Shown here: piece after piece, positions 25,026 to 39,457 of the stretch | How positions within the stretch are numbered: position 1 is the stretch's first letter | How the letters are laid out: every line of letters begins with the position of its first letter | Assembly: GCF_022539665.2 (NCBI RefSeq) | Contig: NC_081334.1 | Coordinates: 2,914,001-2,978,000, forward strand | Direction: 5' to 3' | From: Daphnia carinata | Lineage: Eukaryota > Arthropoda > Branchiopoda > Diplostraca > Daphniidae | DNA: 64,000 bases | The notes under the pieces: model-generated | What the model saw: the letters and a program-made list of their open reading frames with translations, nothing else | Told to the model about the DNA's origin: nothing | Databases searched by the model: none | Program-made: the position numbers and the translations under genes

Positions 25026-25336
25026 AGAGATCGACGTGAATATTCAATTCGTTTTTTGTTTGAATTTCAATCCGCTCCGTTTATATTGATGTTGTGTTCT
25101 TCTTTTTTCGAAATATATCTTTTCTCTGTCTTTTGATGTCCTAAAAAAAAAAAAAAAGATAAAATGAATCTTGAAAAGGAAAACACACATTTATTATTCA
25201 TTTCTGGTGTCATCGTTTGGATGTCTTTCCAATTGATTGCGACGAGGTTTTTCCAATTCCAGCTTCCGTGTGTGTGTGCGTGTGTGTCTGTTTGTATTGT
25301 AATGTACATTCTTCAAGAAGCAAAGAAAAAAAAGGA

Positions 25337-25342
25337 AATAAA
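25337..25342 (+). terminator. Candidate FoxQ2 polyadenylation signal
   Basis: AATAAA lies about 310 bases after the FoxQ2 stop codon. It is the first perfect signal on the plus strand that I noticed downstream of the stop. Confidence 0.4.
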
Positions 25343-25977
25343 TATAGAAATTAAAGAAATTAGCCTTTCATTTTCTTTTCATGTACCAAACCAATCTCTT
25401 AACACCACCACTTCAACGCGCTGAAATAAAACAAGGATTAGACTCATTTCTCTTTGAAATTCTTTTTGAAATGATTGTATCAAGTAAGTTGATCGTAGGC
25501 CTACCACATTCCATCCTCCTTCTATGCCAAAATCAAAACATTTTGCGGATTTCTTTCAGAAGGAAAAAAACAGGCAGGCCCACAACGTTGTCCTAACTAA
25601 CCCCCGTTGAGTTTGCTCACTCGTCAAAAGGACCATAGAGATCTGATGGGGACTACGACCCGAAGAGCCGCTCGAGCGGAAATGTCGAAGAGTCGGCTGG
25701 GGGGGTATGGGGAACTCTTAGAGTCGATCTAATAATTCCACAAGAGGGAACATCAAATGTAGCCGAACGCGTTGACACGGAATAAAAGAAGAGGGCCCTT
25801 CTTATTTGTAGGCCCCCCCCCCCCATACCGGCCCATCGTTCCTCTATATCAACAACACAACCATGTGATGATTGTGTGGCCATGGATATAAAACCTTTAG
25901 AAAATATTTCCAATGAAAAAAAAAAAAAATTTAAGTTCCTTACAGACTATTGAGCAGACCCCCCATCCTCTTGTAAC

Positions 25978-26010
25978 GTGTGTGTGTGTGTGTGTGTGTA
26001 CACACACACA
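25978..26010. repeat. (GT)n–(AC)n palindromic microsatellite
   Basis: About eleven GT units run straight into five AC units without a spacer, forming a self-complementary tract able to extrude a hairpin. A similar GT … AC pair separated by about 26 bases lies at about 26754–26814. Confidence 0.8.
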
Positions 26011-29000
26011 GCCATGGGGCGTGAAACACAATAGAGTGTTAATGGAGTGCTTGAAAAAAAGCAGTAAAGAGTATTTTTTTTTTTTTTTTTGCCAATGATT
26101 TATTATGAAATTGTGTTACGATTGGTTTCGTGCTTTGGTTCGGCCGGCAACAGAAGAAAACTTGTCCAGCGCGCGTGCCGGCCCTTAATCGTTTCCGGCT
26201 TTTCTTTTTCAGGATGGGAGTCCACCATAAGGACGTTTAGAGAATAGAAGACTGGACACAATGTGCATTCAACATTTATAGACTACGTATATATAGATAT
26301 ACAAATGATATAGAACACAACGACGAGCTTGTTGGAGAGCCGCCAAAATTTTCGGAATTGATCTCCGGCCGGGCGTATTGGATTTAATTGGGATGGTGTT
26401 CAACAAGCTTCACAAAGTTTTCCATCATCGTTGCTGACTTTGACGTCACGTTAATCACGGCTCGTTGGATGCGCTACATTTGAAACAAAACGTTAAATTA
26501 AAACGCGCCCCTTCTCGTTCATTTCCACAATGACGCAATCAAAATCCAAAAATCAAATCAACATCCGCGTATATTTTTGAAAGACAAGGGGGGTATTGTA
26601 TACGCATACAACAATGATACGTTAACATTCATGATAGAGGTGTGTATTGATTGAGTGCATCGGCCGGGCTTGTTGACTGTCACCGATACGCCACACAGCA
26701 TTCGAGTATACACACGAAAGGAAAGATGAGGGTAGAGAGTGACCTTTTTTTTTTGTGTGTGTGTGTGTGTATACGACAACGGCCAGGTTTTTATGTACAC
26801 ACACACACACACACGCATTTTCTCTTTCACCGTTTTCGGTATAGAGTATGATGCTGTTGGGCATTCCTTGTTGTGTGTCACCGCCCCTAACACACACACA
26901 TACACACCTTCTTTCTTTGTGTGTGTAGCCTCATCCATTCTCACTTAAGAGTTAACACGGCGACAAGGTGCGCGGTTATGTATACGACTTCTCGTCCACT
27001 TTTAACAGTCGTGTATATGTATATACAGGCCAACACACACGGTGCGAATGGGTGGGTTCCACATGCACCACTATTGATTCATTTGTTATTTCCCACGCAC
27101 TTTTGTGTGTGTGGCCGGCCAGTGCTCGACAGGTAGATCGTCCATTTCATTTTTTAAGGAAAAAAAACATTTTGCAAAAAATTCAAAACGAATCGTTCAA
27201 TCATTTAGAAAATGAACAGCACATTAAATGCGGAATGAGAATTGTGTCTGTTGATTTAAACAACGTAAGAGGAACTCACCTGGCCAAACAAAGCACATTT
27301 TCTTATTCCATAAATATATCTACATATTTTTTTTTTAAACAGTAACCTACTTCTGTTTCAGCTCACCGAGCTGCTGTTTAAACACGTTCCCAAACGCTTC
27401 TATTACATTTTTTTTTTTTTGAAGTTGGACGTTCGTATATCCCCGTGTCTGTTGGATGTTGTTTGTCGTAGCGATGACTGCACTGCGCATCTGGCCCCCA
27501 CATCGATACTCATTTCTTTTTTCTTTTTAACCTGAATATTATTTATTGATTCGTTCAGCGCGTACATAACCTTATTATTATTATTTGGGCTTGCAATGCG
27601 CTCTCACATGTGTCCTTGTTATTTGGGGAATGCGCCATAGCCGTACCGTGTACAAGCTGATACAACGGTAAACAGCATTTGCATCGAACACACTTGTTGC
27701 ACCACCCACACGAAATCGATCGCCATTTCCCCACTTATCAAGATGATCATGAAATAAAAATTCAGATCGGGGAATTATGTAGCAAAAAATGTTGATGGTT
27801 CATATTCAAACATTGAACGTTTTCTTTCTTTCGAAGAACAGACTCAAGAAGCTTTTCTTTTTTTAAATATATATTTATTGTTCATAGACTTTGTGAGTCA
27901 CCCTGAGGGGCATGTTCAAGAAATACCTTTGGTGTGTGTGTGTGTGTGTGTGTGTGTACTTTTTTATTCTATTTGTTTGTCGTTTTTTGCGTCCGTGATG
28001 GCGGACAAGTGGACATAGTTGAAATATTTTCTGTCGGCATCACTCTGTTCTCACACAGAACTTTCTTTTTTACGTTTTTTTTTTAAGTTGACATAACCAA
28101 GATGAGGAGGAGGAAGGAAAAAAAAGCCGGGAGCGAAACTTTGGTATGCAAATGAGAGAAAAGAGACGTGACTCTGATCGTCAATGGACAATTTGACAGA
28201 AGGGAGAAGGGGGGGAACATTTGCTAATTTGTTATGTGTCTGTATATCGTAGGTGCAGTAGCCTTTGTCAAGCGGTTATCACTTGTCCGTATGCAAATGA
28301 GTTTGGTAGGGGGGGGGGCTCTCAATCGGAAGCTGAAACGACCGTTATCAATCGAACATTATTTATGCCGTTAAAAGAACATTAGCGGCCCAGAATGTTC
28401 CAAATGCAATAAATCGATTTGAATTGACAATCAAATTGCCGAACAAAACTAGCAGCCACACGCAACTGCTTTCGCTTATGATGATTACATTATTCAACGC
28501 TGCACAGCAAAAGATTATTTCGTATGTCTTGCTGTGTGTGTGTGTGTGTCTGTGTATAAAGCCGGTTTAAAGTTGGTTCATTTTATAGTCCTCCCCACCC
28601 CCTTCTATATGTTAAACCTGTCCCTGATGTTGCTCTTTGCGGTGTATGTCAATTGGATAGTTAATGATGCACGTCAACGTCCCACATTTCATTTTCCATA
28701 TCGACATTCAATTCCCATTTTTATTTTTTAAGGACGAATTTTTTTTTTTTTTTTTTGCAGAGGCGATTGAACCACATGCAAATTTCATCTGGTGGGAATA
28801 GAATAAACCCATTAATTTTTTTAAAAAATGAGAGCCATTGGACTCGGCGAGTAAATCGATTTGGCAAACCAGCATTTTCTTACGTATTCAATGTTATCAG
28901 TGAAAGGTGGGGGAGGAGGAAGATGTTGCTATATTTCTATTACGCAACGGGCCTTCAAAAAAGTTTGGGCCAACCTCTCACCAATGGAAAACTACACAAG

Positions 29001-32000
29001 GCTTTTGAATAATTCAAAAAAACAATTTAATCTGAATTTTGCGGTGTGGGTTGTATAATACTGTCCTCTCAGGGCTTAAAACTCCGTTTGATATTGGAGA
29101 CGGCGAAATGGAAGCGTCCGACGGAAGTCTTCCGCCTTCGCCTTTCGGGAATGCCATCCGTGGTCACGTAGCGCGCGTGTGTGTCTGTGTAGCTCCTTGC
29201 CCAGTTTTACACGACGTCTGGCATGTCACGAGACATTCGATCATCGATACATCATTCAATTCAAAGCTTAAACCTCGGCCCTTCCGATAAGTTGGTGGGT
29301 GTTTGTTTGTTCGGTGCCCCGCAAAAGGTTTTAATTCATTTTGCGTTACGTTTTTAAACGCAGCCCACTGACACGGCGTGTGTGTTCGTGTCACGTGATA
29401 CCCCGGCAAAGCCAGAAGGTTATGGGGCGTGTTGGTGCGGGGCTTTTCCTACTCAATCCTGCAGATGATAGCGATTTTTTTTGTTTTCACAAAAGATGCA
29501 ATCAATTGAGGCATACATTATACGTATATAGCGAACAATGTGACACACACACACACACACACGCGGGTTTAGCGTTGTTCCCCCTTTTGTGTGGATCTTT
29601 TGCGAGACAGTGTGTCTTATTATAACGCACGCAACGGTTTGTGTGTGTGTGTTCAATTTTCTTTTATATCCGGTTCTTTTTTTTTTGCGCAGTGATTGAC
29701 ACGTTCGATCACGCCATGGATGTCCTCCCACCGGATTAGAAGAAGGAAGGGGGGGGGGGGCGGTGGGCCTATTAGTTGGGATAACTTATTTTAACGTTTC
29801 ATCATTTTCAATACTAGGAGTGGTATAGGAAAGAGAGAGACGTAAGAAATATCCTGTTTGATGTTTCCTGTTCGACATAAACATCTCGTAAGATTGTCGT
29901 TTTTGGAAAAGTGGTGACTTCCTTCGAGCCTACCATAACAAAACAAACAAACAAAAAATGGGTGGAATAGATGTACATCGATGCCGTTTTTGTGCGTAAT
30001 GGAACCTGGGAGGGATGGTACAGGGGGGCAATAGACACGTCAATAAAAGAGCCGGACATCAGTTGTTATTTTTTGCGGCTCGTTATACATTTGCAAACAG
30101 GAAAAAGCCGGGCCGCTACGAATAGTGTGTAGTGTGTTCCAGGAAAAATAGGCCTACCCAGCCAAATAAATAGAGCATTTTGTTTTGCTGGTCGTGTATG
30201 GATCGGTTTGCTCGTTGTACCTCGCTCTTTTCTACCCCGGCATATGATAGAACTCCCATGTTATTTTTTTTAGAGGGGAACAGCAAGGAGCAGTATAATG
30301 GAACAGGATGTTGTGCTATCGCGAAATATGTGTTGTTATTTGTTGTGCGTATGTATACACTGGGCTTCACCTGATCATTTCAAAGCCGAATGTCAGGGGT
30401 TCTAAATTGGAGGCACATGCAAATAGGAATTTTCAAGTAGAGGCTTCTAATATTCAGGTCTACAGTGTACGGAAGACTGACTCCTATTGGATCTCCTGGA
30501 ACAAAAATATGTGAAAAGCGAGGGAGCGGATGTTTGGACTGCCTCGCCCATGCGAACAACACACAGGCCATAAACACACAAGGCACATTTCGGTGTGTAT
30601 GTCAAGCGCCAAAAAAAAAAAAAAATAAGAAAACAAGGTGTTCCAATCATCGTTCTCTCTTCTGTGACCTCATACCCGAATGGAATGCATCTTCGAAGAA
30701 AATAATAAAATAAGATTGTTTTGAAACGCTCCTGTCAAACGAGCCTTTTTTCTTTCTCTCTCTTCATATACGCACACACACACACACAAGGAGGGACTGG
30801 CTGTAAGAATTGGATAGAACAGTGAAAACGTACGTGCGAAATTGCTGGCTCATCGGGTCGTTCCATGTGTGTCCTCTTCTAGTGTGTCTATGTCTGCGTG
30901 TGTGTGTGTGTAATAAGAGAAAGAAGAAGAAAATGGGGGATCGTCAACAAGCCACCCCCCATTTGCATTGGTATAGACCGACACACTACTCTAAAGTCAA
31001 CACCGACATATCCCACCTCTGCCGCACAGCACAGAGACAACATTCTTTTGTGTTTTTATTTTGTCTATTTTCTATGTGGCATCAACCCCGTTCTCTCTTC
31101 TTCGACCATGTTCTATTGAAAGAAAAGGCTTCACCAAGAGTTTTGACTGTTCGAATCTCTTCTCCCTCCATTTCTTTTTTTTTCTTTTCTTGAGCCCAGT
31201 ATTTATATAATACATGTCTCTTTAAGAAAGAAAAACATATTTGTCTGACTTCTTTATTTTTTTTTTTTTATTCTATCAGAGAGGTGACGGTGACATTCCT
31301 AACGTTGAATTCCAACGGTGCGCGTCCCGAGTTGATTGCCACAATGGGCTGCGTTCTCTCGTTCTAGAACGCATCGAACAACCGGCGTTATTCAGGCTGC
31401 GTATTAATTGCTCAGTTTATAGAGAACAGTAAAAGGCATTTTGTTGGAAATTAGTTTTAGGGAAAAGTTCTCGTCTCTCATCATCGTGCCATTTGAATGT
31501 GTTACACCAACTTGTTTTCGAAATCAAACGATTGTCAAGCCGCTACTGACCAGACGGAAAGTTCTCACGGTACCTCCGTGATGGGCGTCAAGCGACTCTG
31601 ATTAGCAGAACGTCGAGTTTATACGCCGCCTTTTGTACAGAGAAAATGCCAGCATCATCGTCATTATCGAGACCCATTACTTTTTGAGTTATAATCAAGA
31701 CACCGTTATCATTTTTAACTTTGACATTCTTTTCAGTAGAGATCGATTCAAAGATGTGTGCACAGTGTCAACGGTTTGAACGTTAAAAAACAAGTTGAAC
31801 AAAAATCTCTGAGCTATGCAGAAGAGTGTCAAACATAATGTCGGTTGACAAGCGCATTGAAAAAAAAAAACAAATTTTGAAAAAATATTTTTGCGCGTTT
31901 CCCAACAGTCTACGAACAACTCGAACTGAATGTTCAAGTAGAAGAGCAGCATACGTGACGTCAATCGTTCGTCCATGTCACACGACTAAACAGGGCCTTC

Positions 32001-34629
32001 ATCTGCTACACAGTTTGTGCTGTAAGCCTCAAATTGGCTTGACGGGGGCAGAGCTTGAAATTCGACTTCATTTGCATGCGGCTCCCCCTCTTATAAGAAA
32101 AGCTATGCCCACCCCCCTGAATAAAATAGGTAAGCGAGGGGGGGGGGACTCGTTATTATTCCGGTCGTTGGCGTTTCACTCGAATACTGCCAACGTTCAC
32201 TCAAAACGCGTGAGCACAAATAGTAAGAAACTCTGAGAATTTTCGTGAGAGATTGTTGGCCCTCCCGTTTGCATTAACATGTGGTACAAAAGAAAACCGG
32301 CAACTGTGTACAGCAACAACAAAACACGGCCCGAGCTACATCCCATCGCAGACGGACGTGCGGAAACTTATATCGAGTCCGATTATTCCGGCTAATAGGT
32401 TCCATTTAGAATGGGAGAAAACTGTGAAACATGTTTGTGTTCGGACGTGATGTCTTGAAAATAAAGGGGGGGGGGGAATGGCCATGGAAGGATGAAGCGC
32501 AGCGACTGGAGGAAAAACAAGAACAAACAACAACAGAGCTCGAGTTCATCACGACGCCGGGGCTTGTGTGTAAAAAAGTTGATGATTGGGGTTGGTGAAG
32601 ATCGTGCAGCCGACGGGAAATAACCTGAATCGGCTCGCCTTCTCGGCCCTTTTTTTTATTTTGGAACGATCCAATCAATTCATTAGCCATCGATTTGCTC
32701 GTTCGTGCGCAGCCAGCGTTAATGAGCCGGAGCGTTTAGGGCCTCAACAGTGTGTACCCTGCCAAAGTTGATTAGGTTTTTTTTTTGAACGATATAACAA
32801 TTCCTCAGCCCTAAATGTGGTGTAAACACAGAAAAAACGTGCAACATATAAACAGGGGGGTGGATGTAACAAACAAAACTTGCGCATTCAACAACTTTGA
32901 TCGTCACGTACTGGCGTTTCCAGCAATGCGGAATCGGAACACATTCGTATTTATTATTTAAGATATAACTCTTTTCCAAACTGAATATTTCAGTGGGCTA
33001 GTGTTTGATATCAGACACTCTATTTCTTATTTAAATGTTATAGCCGTTTGTGTTTGTCTATTTACACCGCACCCTCAACAACACCATCTGCCGTTGTTCG
33101 GGTATCATTCTTATTTTCTAACGTTCATCAAACGTAATAGGCTTGTGAAACAAATGGCGGTTTCCCAATACGTCAATACACACACACACGCACCGCTTAT
33201 GCTTAAAAATATATACGAGACACTGCGCACGCTAATCCGGATGCAACGGGACACCTTCCAAATCCCTCACCGACATATCTCGAAATTTTTTGCCGCTTCG
33301 CATTACAATATTCCGCCTTCACGATTAACCAGATTTAATAATACCCCCGTCACAGGTTTTATGCGTTTTTATTTCATAGGAAAAGGGAGGCCACTATTTT
33401 ATTCGCATCGCAATTGGATGTGTAGGAGTATGTTTTCATCTCATGGCTGTATTAAAAAACATCGACATTTTTATTTTACTGTGGTAATGAATTGAGACAT
33501 GACAGACGTGATCCCGCGGGACTTTCTCATCGATTTTCTCCTATGCACTTGATATTTATTTATATCTATATATCAAAAAATGCTTCTGTATAATATTACC
33601 GTAGTTTCTTGCGTTTGGGCGTGTCACCTAACGTTGTTACATACGTATTTTTTTTTCATTCGAAATATATACATCCCCGCCATAGATACAATGGTCTAGA
33701 AGGACATAGTGTCCTTGCCCGAGATGTTAAAGAAGCCGAAAAAACGAGAGAGAAACAACTACCCCCCCCCCCCTGTCTCACCAAAATCCCCAAGTCCACA
33801 GAGATTTTTAGCCGCTAGCTTCACCGAAAGTTACACGAGGGAACATGGAAGGGCGCGGTCGTTTATAACCGCCCCACATTTTGCTGTACGGACTAAACGT
33901 GGTTAGATGGAGAGAGCATGGAACATTGGCGTGTACAAAACTGACATTGAGCTGGCTATATATTCGCCCCTCTTTTGTATAATGTTTCCAACATCTCTGT
34001 CTGTCTCTGGAGGATTATATGGAACAGTCGGGATCGAAAGAGATCAGCATCAAATAGATATCGGAGAGGATGAAAAAAAAGGGGTTTTTGCATGAGCGTG
34101 ATTAGCACCGTTTAGAGGGAAAAAGAAGGGGGGTTACATGAAAAAGGTAATCTGACACATGTTCTAGTATATAAATATACAGAAGCATAAAGAAGAGCTG
34201 GAGAGGGCGTGTGTTAAAGGGTCTTTGATTGGATGATGGGGATGTACTACTCAGATTATGAAAGAGACCCTGTGTAAAATGCACGTACTCTCCTTCGCTT
34301 TAAAAAATAAATGTTCTATTTGGAGAAAGGGAAAAGAGGGTACAATTGAATTAGTGGATGTAGAAGGTGGTAGACAGGTCTGTTACATTTAGGACAGACG
34401 TGTGTAAAGTGAGTGTTGAAAGCAAACGCCGACGCCCGAGAGTCAATTACAAAAGTTGACTCTGTGTGTGTGTGTATGCAAATCGAATGAGGATGGGTGA
34501 TGACAACGTGCCTTTAGCTATCTTTAGTGAGTAGCAGCACCTTATTTTGAGCCGTTAACATCGTGAGTGTTGCTAAGAGCCATTCTAATGCGATTGTTGG
34601 TCGCTCGAATTCGAAATGTGCAGATTGCG

Positions 34630-35232
34630 AAATCAAAGCGTTCTGCATATTTAACAAGAAAAAAAAAAGAAAAACATGTTTTATTTATGCAAAATCTTTT
34701 AAATTGAGCTGCCTTTGTAGGCGCCAAAAGAAAATTTAAATAACAACGGGAAAGAGTGAAATAGGTATGATGATTCACCTCCCGCGTTTCTTCTGCATAT
34801 TTAAAACAAGAAAAACAAAAAACAAGTTTGATTTCTGCAATTTTTTTTTTTTAATCTGGCTGCTTCTGTGGGCGCCAAATGAAAATTTAAATAACAATGG
34901 AAAAGAGGGAAATAGGTATGACGATTTACCTCCCCCTTCCCCCGTTTTAAAAAAACAAGAAGAAAGAAAACAAGTTTGATTTCTGCAAATTTTTTTTAAT
35001 CCGCCTGTTTCTGTAGGCGCCAAGAAAATTAAAATAACAATGGAAAAGAGAAAAATAGGTATGGCGATTTACCTCCCCCCTCCCTCGTTTCTTCTGCATC
35101 TTTAAAACAAGAAAAACAAAAACAAGTTTGATTTCTGCAACTATGGTTTAATCCGGCTGTTTCTGTAGGCGCCAAGAAAATTAAAATAACAATGGAAAAT
35201 ACGTATGACGATTTACCTCCCTCCTCCCCCCG
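34630..35232. repeat. Tandem repeat, about four copies of a ~150-base unit
   Basis: The anchor GGCGCC recurs at 34720, 34871, 35016 and 35168, a period of 145–152 bases. Each unit contains AAACAAGTTTGATTTCTGCA (or a decayed version), a T tract, a TGTAGGCGCCAA block, an AATAACAATGGAAAA block and a TACCTCCC block. The copies are diverged mainly in homopolymer length. No coding potential is seen. Confidence 0.85.
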
Positions 35233-37667
35233 AGATATATCACAGTCCCAAACTTGTCCGAACATGTCCAACAAAGAACTATATATGGAGCGCGGCAGTA
35301 TAACAACAACAACTGAACAAATGTGTGCTGGTCTTCAGTCTCGATGGTGCGATAAGGATTGAGCAGTTGTGACTCGTTAAAGTCTTGCCGTTCCATAACT
35401 ATACACAAGGCCTACAGGCAATCAAGCAAATAAGGGTCACGGAATATTTTGAATAAAAAAATGCCGACGCATCTTTTGATAATCAGGTGAGTTAAACAGT
35501 ATAGAGGCAACAACGTTTCCAATTTTTATATACGTTCACTTCTATAGCTACTTACGATTCGTGCCAAAGGGCCCTATACGAAAAGAGCTGAAAGCCCCGG
35601 CGGTGTTCCAGCTCTTTGATTCTTTTTTGGCGTAGAACTTTTTGGATATTGAATTTTGGTATACACACACGGTGGTTCAGAAAGGATCTTTCTCCCTACT
35701 CCTTGATGTATATAAGGTAATTTTTTTCTTTTACTTACCTTTTGGTCCATGGGCTTTCAACCTTCTGCCGGTGCGGTCGGCGAAGAGTTTCTCCCCTCTT
35801 CAAAAAAAAACAAGTCGGCAAACCAAATTACAAGAGCACATTTCAAGAGTGTCAATTAGAGAATCCGACAGCCTGCTACACACAAGTGCTGTTCCTCCTC
35901 TGATTCCGACTCTTCTTTTGAGGCTTTTCTTTTTTCTTTCCCCCATCATCTGGTGTTCACATTTTCTATACATAACATGGAAAGCTTTTCTTACGCGCGT
36001 TTGCCTTTTATATTCTTTCAATTTTCTTTTCTTTTTTATGTAGACCGAATCCTTATCATCATATATGATGGCCACGCCCCTACACTCTTCCCTGATTATG
36101 ATGTCGCTGTTGGTATATTTTTTTTCTTTTTCTTGTGCCGGTTCTCACCAACAGAACAGAGATATAGTAAAACATGCGAAAAGAGCCGTCAATCATACGA
36201 GCCGGTCACTTCTCCTCTCTTCCCAGATGTGTTGAATGTTATGTTGTTGTTTTTGGATTCAATTCGAATCTCCTTTTTTTTTTTTTGCTTTTAGAAAGTT
36301 GCGGTTTTTCTTTTAGAATTGAAAGTGCCTGGAAAATGCGCAATCATTTGCTTCTCTTTGAACATCCTAGAGTCGTGCAAACTTACCGATAGAATTATGC
36401 GCTGTGTAACGTGTTGTCCTGATAGTTTTCGTGATTTGTTATTGAGTGAGCGTTTGAAAACGCTTGGCACTTGCGCACCATCTATTTAGGAACGATGGAA
36501 CTAAATGTTGCGATACATTCTGCTGTTCCTGATCGCGTCTGAACGTCATCCCACTGCAGATTAAAAAACGTGACCATTCAAAAAAGAATGTGACTCTATG
36601 TGCAACAAAGCATTTGATTTTTTCTTTTAAAGTGAACATGTTTTTGCCGCTATCGGGAAATAACAATTCTCTTATCGCCCCTTTACGTAAATAGCGGACA
36701 AACGGATGACGACCATCGTCGTCTTTGTTTGATTGGAAATGGCTGGCGATTGGGTACAGATTAACACTCACACTAAGTGTAACGTGATTGATAGGTTGAA
36801 CGAAGGCAAATTTGATTGTTTCATTAGATAAGTTTCGATCGCCTTTGTGACGTTCTTTGAGCTGCATCCGGCGATTTACGTCATCGAAGTACTTGCATTC
36901 CGATTGGTATTGGACGTTTCATATCTCTCGTGCCAAATTGTTTTCGAAAAGAAGAATGTAAAGCGTCTAACTTTCGAGGTTAACAGATAGAATATTGCTT
37001 TCAATTTATTTACGATTTGTTGGAAATTGAAGGGAGACAGCGTTTTTCAAACCTTACACGTTCCCGATTCAATCAGAAGGGAAAACCAGTTACGATGCAT
37101 AATTCCCCTTGGCTTATCAGTGAAGTATTATATACCCTAACGTTCCGTATGGTTTTTCCGAAATGAGATCCGTATTGTTGCATATGTTCAGTTCGTTGAA
37201 GACGTTTTTTTAATCGTTTTATTGCAGTGCTCGCATTTGGACTTATGGCGACCATGGACGTTGAAGTAAAAATAACGTTCGTGCAATTCAAGAGACAATT
37301 CATCAATTTTGCCAGGCCATCAAAAACGGCAGACATACAGGTAAATCTATTTAAATATAATTATCAATAAAATATATTTACTATTTAAATTTATTTAAAA
37401 ACAAAATTCGATTGACCCATTTCTTGGTTTTGGTATTCCGTTAGAGATTCAAAAGGTCATCGGAGATCAACTAGGATTTCGTATATCTCGTCGATAGCAA
37501 CAAAGCAAGCTTTTCCAGAGTTACAACATCATTCCGTGTTTTGACGTTGAAGCTTTTCGGCTATCACAGGGGGTGGCGTTCAAACTCCCGTTCGGCTATT
37601 ATAAAGCGGAGGTGAAACGAGAACGAATTCAACAGTTGAACGCAATCAATCGAATCAACAAAAAGCC
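35233..37667. other. No recognised gene
   Basis: The longest open frame is a 142-codon minus-strand frame (36867–36439) with no known domain or splice support. A short plus-strand ATG frame at about 37246–37340 ends at a GTAAAT and could splice to an AG near 37444, giving only about 40 residues. Neither is strong enough to call a gene. Confidence 0.35.
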
Positions 37668-38824
37668 ATGCTATCCGCGCTCATTTTCACCGTACTCCTC
37701 ACCTTTGCCTCAGGTAAACAAAAACCCTTGTTTCTATTACTATCTTTCTTTGTTTCAATATGCATCATTTGCATGCGGTGTGTTGCCTGTCAACGTGTAC
37801 AGGAGCTCCAAATGGAGGAACAGGACGATTGATAGGTGGCTCTCAAGCAGCTGCAGGTCAATTCCCGTTCGTCGTTTCCATTTCTCAATCGGACCAGCAC
37901 ATTTGTGGAGGATTCATTTACAACGACAGGTGGATTGTCACAACAGCCAAATGCGTTGTCGGGTAATTAACAATACGTAGTGTATTGCGATGAGGTCTGT
38001 CTAGTATAGTTGTTATGTAGAAAGGCAAAGGAACTGCTGAAGGTAACTGTTGGTGCCCTGTCATTGATCACACCTGATCCAGAGGAGCAAAAGATTACCC
38101 TTTTGGACATCGTTGTGTTTTCACAGTACGAAGCAGCGACTCAAAAACACGATATTGCTCTTCTCGAGGTACGCACTTGTTCTTGAATCAGCAGCCAAGC
38201 CAAATGTTTCTGTTATAAATGAACGTTTCGATTCACTCAGCTCTCCAGGCCGATTGTGTTCGGTACAACTGCTCAACCGATCCGTTACGATGAAATCGAT
38301 GAGTTGGCCCAACCGTGGGACGCAAAAATCGTCGGATGGGGAGCAACTTTTGTAAATAGATATCCTTGCCTAACCCTTTGTTAAAACTGAATATTCAACT
38401 AAGATATACGTACACAGGAAGGCGGAGTTCCAGCCACACGTTTGCGATGGGCCCCAATCGACGATCTGGCGGCTGATTGTCGTGCTTACGGTATTGACCA
38501 GTACATTCAGAATTTCATGATTTGCGCTGGCTCCACAACAGGTAAAAACGAGTTTAACATTCGGCGTGTGAGATATGAATCTAATCATTCGTTTCAAACA
38601 CAGGAACCGTCTCTCCGTGCCAGTATGACGAGGGTACACCTCTTACGCAAATCGCTAATTACGGAGGAGTCCAGGAAGAGATCGTTGTGGGCATCATGTC
38701 AAAGAATCAAGGCTGTAACGACCTTACCATTCCATCCATTTACACGCGTTTGGCTACCTATTATTCGTGGCTGCTGCAGACGGCAGGACAGCAACCGGCC
38801 CCCACCCGCACCTACGTCAAATAG
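37668..38824 (+). CDS. Trypsin-fold serine protease homolog 1 (catalytically dead)
   Basis: Six exons: 37668–37713, 37803–37962, 38021–38168, 38241–38351, 38418–38541 and 38604–38824. They encode 269 residues, with intron phases 1, 2, 0, 0, 1. A hydrophobic signal peptide (1–16) precedes a short pro-segment and an activation-type site R24-LIGG. Cysteines fit the six-Cys invertebrate trypsin pattern (42–58, 168–182 and 191–220 in chymotrypsin numbers). Catalytic residues are lost: His57 is Lys65 (TTAKC) and Ser195 is Glu206 (QYDEGTPL); Asp102 (D113) and Asp194 (D205) remain. Asp189 is Ser, and the usual SWG pocket motif is SKN. It should be a secreted non-enzymatic serine protease homolog (S1A fold). 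Known homologs act as cofactors, decoys or binding proteins. Its target cannot be read from sequence. Confidence 0.9.
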
Positions 38825-39457
38825 AATGTCGTGTTTCACTTGCGTTACATTTCTGATACATACGTACATAAATCGTCATCTAATGCCAGACATTTTGGGC
38901 AAAGAGAATTATGGAAACAAGCAGCGAGTGTTTTGATTATTCGATAGACGGCCGTTTATTTCCCATCACTTGTGGGTTGGGCAATTGCGAATCGTTCTTC
39001 GCTTATCTTTAAGTCTGGAATGAGACCCACTTCGATTGACAAGCAAATAAGACCGGGAGCAACTTGAAACGTTTAGGCCGTGTCAATCGACATTTCAGGC
39101 CCTAAATTCAAAACGCACCCAACAGTTTATCGTAGTATGTATATACCTTATACTCGACAACTGATAACAATTGATAACTCCATTTTCAAACATTCTTCTA
39201 CAAAAAAAACCCATAAATATTGACTACGACATGACGTTTAAACGATTGGGACGTAGTGCTACGTCACGTTTTTTCACCTGTCAAGGCTATACCTTAGGCT
39301 CAGACCACTCGTTATCCAATGATAAATGATACATTAAATGTTTGGCTACCTTTCGAGATACGATTAGCACTATTTTAGCAGCGTGCTACGCTCAACACGT
39401 TTTCGTTTTGGGGGCACGTCGAATCAGTTGTTGAACGCCTTTGCAAGCAAATTCATC
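38825..39457. other. Intergenic spacer of the protease-homolog array
   Basis: No further gene or exon remnant seen. It should contain the end of the first transcript and the promoter of the next copy. Confidence 0.4.

Larger units (their letters stand above)
25026..34629. other. Gene-poor block downstream of FoxQ2
   Basis: Only microsatellites (for example GT at 27931–27957), G and T homopolymers and short unconserved frames are visible. No open frame here shows a recognisable domain or a plausible splice pattern. Together with the upstream block it makes FoxQ2 the sole gene of about 26 kb. Confidence 0.45.

Noticed and set aside
36439..36867. 142-codon open frame on the minus strand
   Set aside because: Starts with an ATG, but shows no known domain, no signal sequence and no neighbouring exons with matching splice sites.
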